Below, in pieces: positions 54,242-63,534 of a stretch of 64,000 nucleotides of DNA. Under the pieces are notes generated by a model. It worked only from the letters and a program-made list of their open reading frames with translations. It was not told where the DNA came from and searched no databases. The stretch comes from JAAYYM01 sp964483155 (GTDB taxonomy: Bacteria > Bacillota > Clostridia > Lachnospirales > Lachnospiraceae). Each line of letters begins with the position of its first letter. Position 1 is the stretch's first letter. The DNA lies in NCBI GenBank assembly GCA_964483155.1, contig CAZAAC010000001.1, forward strand, positions 1-64,000. The letters are read 5' to 3'. The translations under genes were made by a program, and so were the position numbers.

Positions 54242-56068
54242 CTATTCAACTGTAACTGACTTTGCAAGATTTCTTGGCTTATCCACATCACATCCCTTGC
54301 CTAAAGAAACATAATATGCAAACTGCTGTAACGGTATTATAGCAAGTGAATTCGCAAAATAAGCATTTGTATGAGGAATATAAATAACATAATCCGCTGC
54401 TTTTTCAATATCGATATGTCCTTCATTTGTCACCGCTAATAAAAAAGCGCCGCGACTCTTTACCTCGACCATATTACTAATAGTCTTTTTATATAAATCT
54501 TCCTGTGTCAACACTGCTGCAACCAATGTTCCTTCTTCTATTAATGAAATTGTTCCATGCTTTAGCTCTCCTGCAGCATATGCTTCTGAATGAACATAAG
54601 ATATTTCTTTTAATTTCAGCGATGCCTCAAGCGAAATCGCATAATCTATTCCACGTCCAATAAAAAAGATATCCTTTGCACCAATATAACGATTTGCAAA
54701 CCGTTGTATCTTCTCTTTATTGGCAAGTAGCATCTCTATCTGATCTGGTAATTTTTCTAGGTCAGATAGCATTTCAGCAAACAGGCTATCCTCTATTTTG
54801 CCCCTTACCTTGGCAAATTTCATTGCTAATAAATATAAAGCAATTAGTTGCGCTGTATATGCTTTCGTCGTTGCAACTGCTATTTCTGGTCCTGCCCACG
54901 TATACATAACATTATCTGCTTCTCTCGCAATAGAGCTTCCTACTACATTAACAATACTAAGTACTTTACTTCCTCGCTCCTGCGCCTCCCTGAGTGCAGC
55001 GAGAGTATCTGCTGTTTCCCCTGACTGGCTGATGACAATCACCATGGAACCCTCTTCCAATATAGGATTACGATACCGAAATTCAGATGCGAGGTCCACT
55101 TCAACCGGTATCCTTGACAGACCTTCTATCACGTATTTGCCAGACATACCGGCATGATATGCTGAACCACAGGCAACAATATGGATCTTTTTAATCGCAG
55201 TGATATCCTGATCAGACATTTTCAATTCTTCAATCAAAATATCTCCATCTACAATGCGTGGACTAAATGTATTTCGAACTGTTTTAGGCTGTTCATACAT
55301 TTCTTTAAGCATAAAATGCTCATAACCACCCTTTTCAGCTGCATTAGCATCCCAATCAATACGAACAGGAGTCTTTTGTATTTCTTCTTCATCAACCGTA
55401 TAAAAATGCATATGGTCGCGTCGTAATCTAACCACTTCCTGGTCTTCAATATAATAAATATCACGCGTATACTTTAAGATAGCTGGTACATCCGATGCAA
55501 TAAAGCATCCATCCTCGCTTTTCCCCACTATCAAAGGACTTGCTTTCCTAACCGCAAAAATCTGGTCAGGGTGATCAGCAAACATAATGCCAAGTGCATA
55601 TGATCCCTCTACCCTATGCATCACCTTCGTAATCGCTTCCAACGGATTCCCTTTATAGTAGTAATCAATTAATTGCACGAGTACCTCTGTATCTGTCTCT
55701 GATTTAAAAGAGTATCCCTTATCCGTTAGCTTATTCTTAAGTGCTATATAATTTTCAATAATACCGTTGTGAACAATAGATATTGTTTCGTTCTCATTAA
55801 AATGCGGGTGTGAGTTAATATCAGATGGCTGACCATGTGTAGCCCATCTAGTATGTCCGATCCCAACCGTACCAGGCAATGTCTCGCCACCACAAGTCAA
55901 TTCTTCCAGAATTTTAAGACGTCCCATTGACTTTACCATTTTGATCTCGTTACCATCAAAAACGGCCATTCCGGCAGAATCATATCCGCGGTACTCCAGT
56001 CTTGCCAGTCCATCCAATAATATAGGCGCTGCCTGTTTTTGACCAATATATCCTACTATTCCACACAT
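54242..56068 (-). CDS. glmS: Glutamine-fructose-6-phosphate transaminase (isomerizing)
   Basis: 608 residues. The N-terminal glutaminase begins MCGIVGYIG with Cys2 after Met removal as nucleophile, and HTRWATHG follows near residue 70. Two SIS domains (VACGSAYHAG, SQSGETADT and GRGIDYAISLEA) bind fructose 6-phosphate. The ATG at 56068 with GGAGG seven bases before is the true start; the frame open to 56128 runs into the tandem repeat. It feeds UDP-GlcNAc for wall and polysaccharide. No glmS ribozyme is seen in the leader, which is occupied by the repeat and the gap. Confidence 0.96.
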   Translation of the reverse strand: MCGIVGYIGQKQAAPILLDGLARLEYRGYDSAGMAVFDGNEIKMVKSMGRLKILEELTCGGETLPGTVGIGHTRWATHGQPSDINSHPHFNENETISIVHNGIIENYIALKNKLTDKGYSFKSETDTEVLVQLIDYYYKGNPLEAITKVMHRVEGSYALGIMFADHPDQIFAVRKASPLIVGKSEDGCFIASDVPAILKYTRDIYYIEDQEVVRLRRDHMHFYTVDEEEIQKTPVRIDWDANAAEKGGYEHFMLKEMYEQPKTVRNTFSPRIVDGDILIEELKMSDQDITAIKKIHIVACGSAYHAGMSGKYVIEGLSRIPVEVDLASEFRYRNPILEEGSMVIVISQSGETADTLAALREAQERGSKVLSIVNVVGSSIAREADNVMYTWAGPEIAVATTKAYTAQLIALYLLAMKFAKVRGKIEDSLFAEMLSDLEKLPDQIEMLLANKEKIQRFANRYIGAKDIFFIGRGIDYAISLEASLKLKEISYVHSEAYAAGELKHGTISLIEEGTLVAAVLTQEDLYKKTISNMVEVKSRGAFLLAVTNEGHIDIEKAADYVIYIPHTNAYFANSLAIIPLQQFAYYVSLGKGCDVDKPRNLAKSVTVE

Positions 56069-56092
56069 ATCTAATCCTCCATGGTCCATTAG

Positions 56093-56371
56093 TTTACTTC
56101 GTAAACTCGGCACTATTCCTTTGTACACGAGCTTTACTTCGTAAACTCGGCACTATTCCTTTGTACACGAGNNNNNNNNNNNNNNNNNNNNNNNNNNNNN
56201 NNNNNNNNNNNNNNNNNNNNNNNNNNNNNNNNNNNNNNNNNNNNNNNNNNNNNNNNNNNNNNNNNNNNNNNCGTAAACTCGGCACTTTTCCTCTGTACAC
56301 GAGGTTTACTTCGTAAACTCGGCACTTTTCCTCTGTACACGAGGTTTACTTCGTAAACTCGGCACTATTCC
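56093..56371. repeat. 40-bp tandem repeat array with assembly gap
   Basis: Unit starts TTTACTTCGTAAACTCGGCA and is 40 bases long. Copies lie at 56093-56132, 56133-56171 (39 bases to the gap), 56272-56304 (partial), 56305-56344, and 56345-56371 (partial). There are two variants, differing mainly in CTATTCCTTT versus CTTTTCCTCT and the last base (C or G). Each unit contains a TTTAC-TTC-GTAAA hairpin and palindromic TGTACA. There are no unique spacers, so it is not CRISPR. The count is unknown because of the gap. It lies between glmS and the upstream glycosyltransferase. Confidence 0.9.
56172..56271. other. Assembly gap of exactly 100 N
   Basis: The run interrupts the tandem repeat. The phase of the repeat left and right of the N run does not match a real length of 100, so the length is a placeholder. 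Confidence 0.98.
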
Positions 56372-57296
56372 AATAAGGGGGGTTCATTGTACATTTCATT
56401 ATAAGCTGCTTTGATAATGTTCTATACCGATATCCCAATTTATAGCCCACATATTTATACCCACTTGTAATAATAAAAGGCACTATTTTATGCCCCTTCT
56501 GCTGTTTTCTAAAATAAGTGAAAGCCATTTTCACATACTTAACACCTTCCGATTCGGAGGATACTTTACCAAATACTTCTGGATGCTGGGCCTGAGAAAC
56601 CGCCAAATCAAAGTTTCTCTTAAACTGTTGCTTGTTAGAATAGTGATGTGCATGTATCACTTTTGCCTCTGCAACATAAGCTATCTTGCCACCACCTTCA
56701 ATAACACCTGCAGCATAGATCATATCTTCATTAAAAATAGTCTGCTTAATAAAATCTCCAAACTTTTGAAATGTATCAATCTTATAAGCAGCACAAACAT
56801 TTGAGCAAAAAAATGTTTTGATACCGCACCGTTCTAAATCCTCTTTGCTCTTAATTGCATCTTTGGCCGGATAATTGAAATCACGTGTAAAGCATTCTGC
56901 AATATCAGAATCTACCGCTGGTAGCTGCCTTGCATATGCGATATCTGCGATACCACCTGTTAAAGGTTCTATCAGTTTTTCTGTTAAATACTTGTCTACC
57001 GGTATCGCATCCTGTGTCATAAAAATCACAATGTCTGTGTCCTTATCGCAATGACTTTTCGCCTTGTTACGTGTCCCGCCATGATCGAATTCATCAATTG
57101 CAATATGGTATATTTCAACCAATGGATGCTTTTTTACGAAATCAGATCCAAATTGTAATGCAAAATCATCTGTCGTATCATCTGTATGATATATAATAAT
57201 CTTATTGACCGGTGTTCTCTGCTGCTCAAGTTTTTCTACCAACTGCTTTAACTTTACATCTGGTCGAAAGCTCGGAATACATATATCTATTTTCAA
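56346..57296 (-). CDS. Glycosyltransferase family 2 (rhamnosyltransferase-like)
   Basis: 316 residues, a GT-A fold. N-terminal DICIPSFRPD precedes the acidic motif FMTQDAIPVD. An AYARQLPAVDSD segment resembles rhamnosyltransferases of the RfbF type. The C-terminal seven or eight residues (WNSAEFTK) are read from the tandem repeat, which also supplies the stop codon, so the native end may lie elsewhere. It is the last gene of the polysaccharide run before glmS. GGAGG lies before the ATG at 57296. Confidence 0.85.
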   Translation of the reverse strand: MKIDICIPSFRPDVKLKQLVEKLEQQRTPVNKIIIYHTDDTTDDFALQFGSDFVKKHPLVEIYHIAIDEFDHGGTRNKAKSHCDKDTDIVIFMTQDAIPVDKYLTEKLIEPLTGGIADIAYARQLPAVDSDIAECFTRDFNYPAKDAIKSKEDLERCGIKTFFCSNVCAAYKIDTFQKFGDFIKQTIFNEDMIYAAGVIEGGGKIAYVAEAKVIHAHHYSNKQQFKRNFDLAVSQAQHPEVFGKVSSESEGVKYVKMAFTYFRKQQKGHKIVPFIITSGYKYVGYKLGYRYRTLSKQLIMKCTMNPPYWNSAEFTK

Positions 57297-57334
57297 TTTT
57301 AATCCTCCGCTAATACGGATATTATATCCATCGG

Positions 57335-58438
57335 TTACTCCAGATAAGATGCAGTATCGCTTCTTATTTTTTCACTGATTTCTACTACTCTTTCAGATGG
57401 TTCATACGTTAGTGGATCCACATCAAATAAAAAACCATGCAGAACCATTACATTCTCTTTTAAATCAGTTGGTACAACGCAGCTACCCTTGCTTCCAATC
57501 GTGCCGGTTTTATTTGCTGCAGGAAAACCAGCTGTATCTGCTATATTATAGTTTAAGAAATTAGCTGCATACCCTATCATCTCCGTATTTGTAAAGCTTG
57601 TAGATATTTTAGGGAATACATCATTAATAATTTGGTTAATGGTTGCTAAATCAGATTGTTTTGCTTTCTTAGCCACTTCGGCCAACACAGTTCTTTGCCT
57701 CTCAGTTCTTCTAAAATCATCACCCGCCGTATAGCGGATTCTACAATATGAAGTTGCCTGTAACCCGTTTAAGGTCTGAAGTCCCGGCTCAGTTACCTGA
57801 ATAATATCGCCTCCTGTGACTTCTTGTGTCCCAATCTGATAATTATTCAAATGTATAATTTCTTCTTCCTGCACATCAATTGGGATTCCCCCTAACGCAT
57901 CAATTGTATCGGTCAGTGCCCTGAAGTCTATCGTCACATAATCTGTTATATTCAAATCCAGGTTCACATTTAACATATTAAGTGCTTGCTCTGGACCGCC
58001 TTTGGAATATGCCGAATTTGCTTTGCCATAACTATCGTTTCCAACATTAAAATAAGTATCACGATAGACAGAAGCCAACTTTGCATCTCCTGTATCCTCA
58101 TTAAGACTTAAAATCATGATCGTATCTGTTCTGGCGCCCTTCCCCAGATTATTGCTTTTGCTTACATCAACACCAAATAATGCCACATTCTTATATCCCT
58201 TTAATTCTTCGTTTCCGCCGACTTCCTCATTAATTATAATATTTTCCTCAGCGATATCCACTTTTTCAATCTTGTCCATTTTCTGAACAATCACAAGAAC
58301 TCCTACCATAATTGCTAAAACCATAAATTCTAATACAAATAAAATAATTCTCTTTTTTCTTTTTGCCTTTGCACGAGCACTTTTTGAACTTCTCGATGCT
58401 GCATTCCTTCCTCTTGGCTCTCTGCTATATTCTGACAT
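57335..58438 (-). CDS. LytR-CpsA-Psr (LCP) family protein
   Basis: 367 residues. A Lys/Arg-rich cytoplasmic N-terminus and one TM helix (IILFVLEFMVLAIMVGVLVIV) precede the extracellular LCP domain with NVALFGVDVSKSN, GARTDTIMILSL (catalytic Asp and Arg), and SYCRIRYTAGDDFRRTERQR. LCP proteins ligate polymers from a lipid carrier to the wall, so this one may attach the polysaccharide made here. It lies between the GT2 and PGT genes. Confidence 0.92.
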   Translation of the reverse strand: MSEYSREPRGRNAASRSSKSARAKAKRKKRIILFVLEFMVLAIMVGVLVIVQKMDKIEKVDIAEENIIINEEVGGNEELKGYKNVALFGVDVSKSNNLGKGARTDTIMILSLNEDTGDAKLASVYRDTYFNVGNDSYGKANSAYSKGGPEQALNMLNVNLDLNITDYVTIDFRALTDTIDALGGIPIDVQEEEIIHLNNYQIGTQEVTGGDIIQVTEPGLQTLNGLQATSYCRIRYTAGDDFRRTERQRTVLAEVAKKAKQSDLATINQIINDVFPKISTSFTNTEMIGYAANFLNYNIADTAGFPAANKTGTIGSKGSCVVPTDLKENVMVLHGFLFDVDPLTYEPSERVVEISEKIRSDTASYLE

Positions 58439-58464
58439 TCCTTTATTCCCTTCTATTACAATTT

Positions 58465-59865
58465 CTAATATGCATTTTCATTAATAAATCCGCGAAACAC
58501 TGTTAAAAACAGAATCTTAATATCAAATCCCATCGTCCAATGCTCTATATAGTACAAATCATATTCCACGCGCTTCTCTATTGATGTGTCTCCTCTAAGT
58601 CCATTAATTTGCGCCCAGCCAGTTAAACCTGGTCTGACCTGATGTTTAATCATATATCTTGGTATTTCTTCTTTAAATTTTTCGACAAATAATGGTCTTT
58701 CTGGTCGCGGACCCACAAGGCTCATTTTGCCAGATAATATATTGAACAACTGCGGAAGCTCATCAATACTTGTTTTTCGAAGAATTCTTCCGATTTTCGT
58801 TACACGTGGATCATTTTTTACTGTCCATGCCTTTTCCTCAGTTTCTTCACTCTGCAAATACATCGTCCTAAATTTATACATCTGATATGCCTTGTTATGC
58901 AGACCAACTCTCTCCTGCGCAAATATTACCTTTCCGCTAGAAGATAATTTAATAAAAATAGTTGCCATCAGCATAATCGGCGAAAATAGAATGATGGCAA
59001 AAAGTGAACCGAAAATATCTACTAGTCGCTTAGCCAACATATTCCATGTATTACTTAATGGCACATGCCGAATATTGATAATTGGAAGTCCCTGAATATC
59101 TTCTGTATAAGGTTTGTTTGGTATCACACGGTTATAATCAGGAATAAACTTCGTATGGACACCTGATTTTTCGCAAAGTGACACTATCTCTTCCAATCGA
59201 CCATACTCGCTTAGACTAAGAGTAATGGCAATTTCATCCAATTTATTTTCTGGAAGGATGACAAATAAATTATCGATTCGCCCCAGTACTTTGACACCTT
59301 TATACATGGTGCCGCTCTCTATACTATCATCAAGTATTCCTCTTACCACATATCCCCATTGAGGATTCAGTCGTATCCGATTAATATATTCCTCTGCCGA
59401 CCTCGAATATCCCACCAGCAATACATATTTCAGATTAAAGCCCCGCTTTCTAATATATCGGAGCACATATCTGATTGCATTTCTAACAATTGTATCCGCA
59501 ACTATATTGATAACCCAAAAAATAAATATCATGGAACGCGAAAAATGTGGTTGGTTAATCACATAAAGTACCACAATAAAGAGAGCCAGTCCCAATGTAT
59601 TACCCTTTACAATATTAAATAACTCTCGTTTTCTTCCCGACGCGCGCTTTGAGCTATACAAATCAAATTGATAGTATAAAAACAAATAGCCAGGAACAAT
59701 AAAATACAATGCCGCAAAATAAGTCGACATTGGAAGTCCTCGCTCAGCCTCAAAAAAAGGACTCATAAACTTAAGGTACCATGCAAGTATATAAGAAGTC
59801 GCAATAACGATTCCGTCAACTACAACATGTAATTGGTTAAATATTCTCTGATTATCCTTTATCAA
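58465..59865 (-). CDS. Polyprenyl-phosphate sugar phosphotransferase (WbaP/WcaJ type)
   Basis: 466 residues. Five TM helices fill residues about 10-120 and 275-300, a CoA-binding-like domain lies between, and the C-terminal bacterial sugar transferase domain has ERVGLHNKAYQMYKFRTM, SIDELPQLFNIL, VGPRPERP and RPGLTGWAQINGLRG. It loads the first sugar phosphate on undecaprenyl phosphate to begin the polysaccharide. The start is TTG at 59865 with GGGTG upstream. Confidence 0.93.
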   Translation of the reverse strand: MIKDNQRIFNQLHVVVDGIVIATSYILAWYLKFMSPFFEAERGLPMSTYFAALYFIVPGYLFLYYQFDLYSSKRASGRKRELFNIVKGNTLGLALFIVVLYVINQPHFSRSMIFIFWVINIVADTIVRNAIRYVLRYIRKRGFNLKYVLLVGYSRSAEEYINRIRLNPQWGYVVRGILDDSIESGTMYKGVKVLGRIDNLFVILPENKLDEIAITLSLSEYGRLEEIVSLCEKSGVHTKFIPDYNRVIPNKPYTEDIQGLPIINIRHVPLSNTWNMLAKRLVDIFGSLFAIILFSPIMLMATIFIKLSSSGKVIFAQERVGLHNKAYQMYKFRTMYLQSEETEEKAWTVKNDPRVTKIGRILRKTSIDELPQLFNILSGKMSLVGPRPERPLFVEKFKEEIPRYMIKHQVRPGLTGWAQINGLRGDTSIEKRVEYDLYYIEHWTMGFDIKILFLTVFRGFINENAY

Positions 59866-59916
59866 TATTTTTCACCCTTGCCCAATAAACATATATTCGT
59901 ATATTACAATAATTTA

Positions 59917-59942
59917 TAAAAAAGGGCAACACCATTCTGCCC
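59917..59942 (-). terminator. Terminator inside the polysaccharide cluster
   Basis: On the minus strand GGGCA (59942-59938) and TGCCC (59928-59924) pair, followed by TTTTTTAT. It lies between the GT2 gene ending at 59979 and the sugar phosphotransferase gene. A further 10-base-pair AT hairpin (59957-59979) abuts the stop codon. It may split the cluster into two transcripts. Confidence 0.65.
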
Positions 59943-59978
59943 AATATTACCCCGTTAATTAATAAAGTTTTTATTAAT

Positions 59979-60941
59979 TTATTCCAAAATTCTTCGAAAC
60001 ATATTAATCCATAATTCCAATTGAATTTTCACATAATTCTTAAACAAACGCCCTGAATATGGGTATTTCTTCCCTTGTGTACACATAAGATACCCACGCT
60101 TCAGGCCTGATAAATATTCTCGTCCATAGCCTTTGCATATAAAAAAGATGCACTTTGTCCCAAACCCAAGCAATAAAAACGGAATATTAATCACAATCTG
60201 CCAAAAGGGCATATTCTTATATATAACATAACAACTGTTTCTAGCGGCCAGCCTGACTTTAAATGAATTATAACGTGAACCAGATGAACCACTTCCCACA
60301 TGATATACAACTGCCTTTGGTGTATATGCGTTTTTATACCCCATAATCTTCGCACGATATCCCACATCTACATCTTCAAGATATGCAAAATGAAACTCAT
60401 CAAAGTATCCAATTTCTTCAAATATTTCTCGTCTGTAAATAGCTGCTCCTGCGCATGTTGAAAATACATAGGCAGCTTTATCGTATTGTTTGGCACTTTT
60501 CCCTTTGCCTCGTGCAAAGGCCCAACCCAACGCACAATATAAATCTCCCGCACCATCTATTTTGTTCTGATTATTCATCTGTATCATTTTAGCCGCCACG
60601 GAAAATACTTCTTCTCTTCCATCAATTGCTTTATACAATTCTTCAACAAATGTATCCTCTACAATCGTATCATTATTCAGCAATATAATATATGGTGTAT
60701 GCGAAAGCTTAATTCCTTCATTCACAGCTCGTGAAAACCCAAAATTTTGGGATAAGTGCACCAATTGCACCTCTGGGAAAGAATCCCGTACTACATCGGC
60801 GCTTAAATCATCCGATCCATTATCCACCACGATAATAGTAAGGTCCAAAAAAGACTGCCGAAGCAACGAATTCAAGCATGCCTCAATATATGATATTCCA
60901 TTATAATTTGGTATAAGTACTGTTACTTTTTTATTTTCCAT
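59979..60941 (-). CDS. Glycosyltransferase family 2
   Basis: 320 residues, GT-A fold: VTVLIPNYNG, VVDNGSDD, ILLNNDT (metal-binding DxD-like), FAYLEDVDVGYRAKI. A hydrophobic C-terminal stretch (WQIVINIPFLLLGFG) suggests membrane association. It adds a sugar to the lipid-linked repeat. The sugar cannot be told. Confidence 0.9.
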   Translation of the reverse strand: MENKKVTVLIPNYNGISYIEACLNSLLRQSFLDLTIIVVDNGSDDLSADVVRDSFPEVQLVHLSQNFGFSRAVNEGIKLSHTPYIILLNNDTIVEDTFVEELYKAIDGREEVFSVAAKMIQMNNQNKIDGAGDLYCALGWAFARGKGKSAKQYDKAAYVFSTCAGAAIYRREIFEEIGYFDEFHFAYLEDVDVGYRAKIMGYKNAYTPKAVVYHVGSGSSGSRYNSFKVRLAARNSCYVIYKNMPFWQIVINIPFLLLGFGTKCIFFICKGYGREYLSGLKRGYLMCTQGKKYPYSGRLFKNYVKIQLELWINMFRRILE

Positions 60942-60954
60942 AACTTCTGCTACC

Positions 60955-62424
60955 CTATCTTCTTCTGAATACTACATACGGGTCATATACTGTAATAAAT
61001 TCTTTTGACATAACCGGTCTAGTTGCGTTCCATACCAATGCACTTTTTTTAATCATCATACAATCAAGAGGAAGACCTTCCACCTCCTGTTGCAAACAAG
61101 CTCTGTGAAGATATCCCGAATAGTACCTGCTCATCCCTCTATAATTTGCAACCAGCTTTCCTTCTTCATTCTTAGAATAGCCTGCGCTCTCGACTCGGTT
61201 TTTATTATCGAGCACCTTGCCTCCGACTGCCCCAACCTCTTTTCGAATTAGATGACCTAGCATCTCAACCTGCCAGTCACGTGTGAGCGGTTTTATGTTA
61301 CTACTTAATATCATAATATAATCATTTGGAATTAATTCCAAATCACGATGTTCAATTGTATCCCACTCATCCTTTGTCATAAATGTCACTGCTGCGTCAG
61401 CTGCCATATACTTAATTCTAAAAAACCCAAGATGTGGGGTATATAAGACTTCTGCTTCCACACCCATTCTTTCAAGATGCGCTTCTATCGCATGCTTTCC
61501 TGCTTCATATGCATATAACTTACTCTCGGGATTATCTGCTGTAGATTTATCATGTGCACGCCAATGATATAACACCTTCGGAATATGAACAACATTTCGT
61601 GAAGGCACATTTTCTGTGGCTCGTAAAATAAAATCATGATCCTGCGCCCCATTAAACTCGGTTCTAAAACCTCCAATTTTATCAGCAATTTCTTGCTTTA
61701 CAACAAAAAAGTGGCAGATATAATTATTACTTCTTAACAAGTCCAGATTAAAAGATGGCTTCTTATGATAGTCAAAAAATCTTTTACCACTACCATCCAT
61801 TTTATCTTCATCTGAATAAAGCGCACAAATATGATTCGTTTCCACATTCTTGCCTGTGACAATACCATTCTGCAAGGCACTTACTATTTCAAACAATGCA
61901 TTTGGAGTCAAAAGATCATCATGATCCAATAGTCCTACATAATCTCCGGTTACCATCTCTAAAGCTTTGTTGGAATTAATAGAAATACCGTAATTTTTCC
62001 CGAGTTTTTGGTATTTTATCCGACAATTGCACAATACATCTGCATACTTTCCTACCATTTCCATAATGCAATTTTTTACATTATTGCTACTACTGCCATC
62101 AGCAACACAGAGCTCCCAGTTCGTATATGTCTGTGCAATGACAGATTCTATCATTTCACGGAAAAATTGCAAATCAGCCTCATAAGTTGGAACTAATATA
62201 CTGATTTTGTAAGGATGTCTAAAAGAAGTGTTTCTTTGTCGAATAAGCTCGGCCTCATCAGGCAGATGGGATAGGAGCCATGTCTCATAATTTTCTTCCT
62301 CAATATCACGAAATAAGCGCTCACTTGCTTTAAAAAACGTTTCTTTAATCCCGTTTCTTTTCAGAAAATGAATGCCTCTTCTCATGTTTTGTTTGTTTAA
62401 TCTGGTTTTAATATTTGTGCTCAT
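60955..62424 (-). CDS. Glycosyltransferase family 2, two-domain
   Basis: 489 residues. The first GT-A domain (about 60-300) has KISILVPTYEAD, CVADGSSSN, LLDHDDLLTP and CALYSDEDKMD. A second, incomplete GT-A-like portion (about 360-490) carries YIMILSSNIKPL and GAVGGKVLDNKNRVESAG. The ATG at 62424 is preferred (GAAGG nine bases upstream) over the TTG at 62430. It overlaps the end of the nucleotidyltransferase gene. The second domain may be non-catalytic. Confidence 0.88.
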   Translation of the reverse strand: MSTNIKTRLNKQNMRRGIHFLKRNGIKETFFKASERLFRDIEEENYETWLLSHLPDEAELIRQRNTSFRHPYKISILVPTYEADLQFFREMIESVIAQTYTNWELCVADGSSSNNVKNCIMEMVGKYADVLCNCRIKYQKLGKNYGISINSNKALEMVTGDYVGLLDHDDLLTPNALFEIVSALQNGIVTGKNVETNHICALYSDEDKMDGSGKRFFDYHKKPSFNLDLLRSNNYICHFFVVKQEIADKIGGFRTEFNGAQDHDFILRATENVPSRNVVHIPKVLYHWRAHDKSTADNPESKLYAYEAGKHAIEAHLERMGVEAEVLYTPHLGFFRIKYMAADAAVTFMTKDEWDTIEHRDLELIPNDYIMILSSNIKPLTRDWQVEMLGHLIRKEVGAVGGKVLDNKNRVESAGYSKNEEGKLVANYRGMSRYYSGYLHRACLQQEVEGLPLDCMMIKKSALVWNATRPVMSKEFITVYDPYVVFRRR

Positions 62425-63133
62425 TTTCAAATACCTTCAATTCTTCAGGTGTTCCTAGTACATGTACTTTTTCAAAATCAATAACAGAGATTTGCACGTC
62501 CCCACCTTTAGATATTAAATGATTATAGAGAGGAGCAACATATTTTTCGCCTTTTTCCAAATGTACATTCTGAAAATAATATTCGCTATATAAATTTTCA
62601 TATAATGCGCATGTATTAAAAAAATATGCTCCAATCGTACAATAATCAGATATTCTTTCCTTTTCACGCACTTCAATTGCCTTACCACAGACATCCAGTT
62701 TTACAAAGCTCCAATGCTCTCCGTCTGCCTTGAAGCAAGGAATAAAACCATCGCCACATAGCTGGCTTTCATTCATTTCTCCTGCCTCAACATAGGTATC
62801 AATATTATAAATTAAGAGCGGCGAATCTTTATCCCAATATTCCTTAGCCAGTAATGCTGTCGTTGCTTGTCCATCTGTCACATAGTCTATTTCCATAACC
62901 TTAACTTGATTAATCCCCATCAATTGGCAGGTGTTATTAATAAATGAAGTAGCATTGTCCTCTTTACGAGCAACAAAAATATATAAATTCTCTTCGGAAG
63001 CAAATCCCGCCAGACTCTCCATTGACCATTCAAACAAGGTCTTTCCATGCACGCTAATCATATATTTGGGTATTAGGTACCCTGCCTCATAAAAACGGGA
63101 ACCTAACCCCGCCATTGTAATCACTATCGTCAT
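62408..63133 (-). CDS. Sugar nucleotidyltransferase-like protein
   Basis: 241 residues. N-terminal VITMAGLGSRFYEAGYLIPKYM is the NTP-binding loop with the Lys of glucose-1-phosphate nucleotidyltransferases. LIYNIDTYVEAG has the metal-binding Asp. The ATG at 63133 overlaps the stop of the HAD gene (ATGA). It probably activates a sugar or another phosphorylated moiety for the capsule. Substrate unclear. Confidence 0.8.
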   Translation of the reverse strand: MTIVITMAGLGSRFYEAGYLIPKYMISVHGKTLFEWSMESLAGFASEENLYIFVARKEDNATSFINNTCQLMGINQVKVMEIDYVTDGQATTALLAKEYWDKDSPLLIYNIDTYVEAGEMNESQLCGDGFIPCFKADGEHWSFVKLDVCGKAIEVREKERISDYCTIGAYFFNTCALYENLYSEYYFQNVHLEKGEKYVAPLYNHLISKGGDVQISVIDFEKVHVLGTPEELKVFENEHKY

Positions 63134-63534
63134 AGTTCCTGTTCGCCTCTGCTCTTTCTGCATAATGCATCTAATTCGTCTATCTTCATTGTCAAAAATT
63201 CGTCAGGACGAACGGTCCGATCATCCACATAAAATCCCTTGTGCCCTGGCCAAGGCTTGCCATAAATAATTTCATCATAGGGTATCTCCCATTTATCAAG
63301 CCATGCTGTCATAATCTTTGCAGTATTGGCATTAATCAAACCAATACTGCCTCCATAACTATTCATATTACGTGATGTGAAGAGGATAATCTTTGCTCCG
63401 CCGTCTTTATATTCCTTCAACTTCTCAATCATCTGTGCATATGGTACTAGATCAGCATACGACTCTTCTTTCTTCTTAATAGGGCAAAGTGTTCCATCTA
63501 CGTCAAATATGAAACTCAATCCTTCGTATATCAT
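63130..63534 (-). CDS. HAD-superfamily phosphatase, capsule-type
   Basis: 134 residues. Motif I is FDVDGTLCP and motif II is LFTSRN, with a late GFYVDDRTV for motif IV. It likely acts on a phosphorylated sugar. It is coupled by ATGA overlaps on both sides. Confidence 0.85.
   Translation of the reverse strand: MIYEGLSFIFDVDGTLCPIKKKEESYADLVPYAQMIEKLKEYKDGGAKIILFTSRNMNSYGGSIGLINANTAKIMTAWLDKWEIPYDEIIYGKPWPGHKGFYVDDRTVRPDEFLTMKIDELDALCRKSRGEQEL

Noticed and set aside
56094..56340. Short reading frames across the N run
   Set aside because: They are translations of the repeat and of unknown bases; length 40 is not a multiple of three and no ribosome binding site precedes a stable frame.
56093..56371. 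Possible CRISPR array
   Set aside because: The 40-bp units are directly adjacent with no unique spacers, and no cas gene is near.
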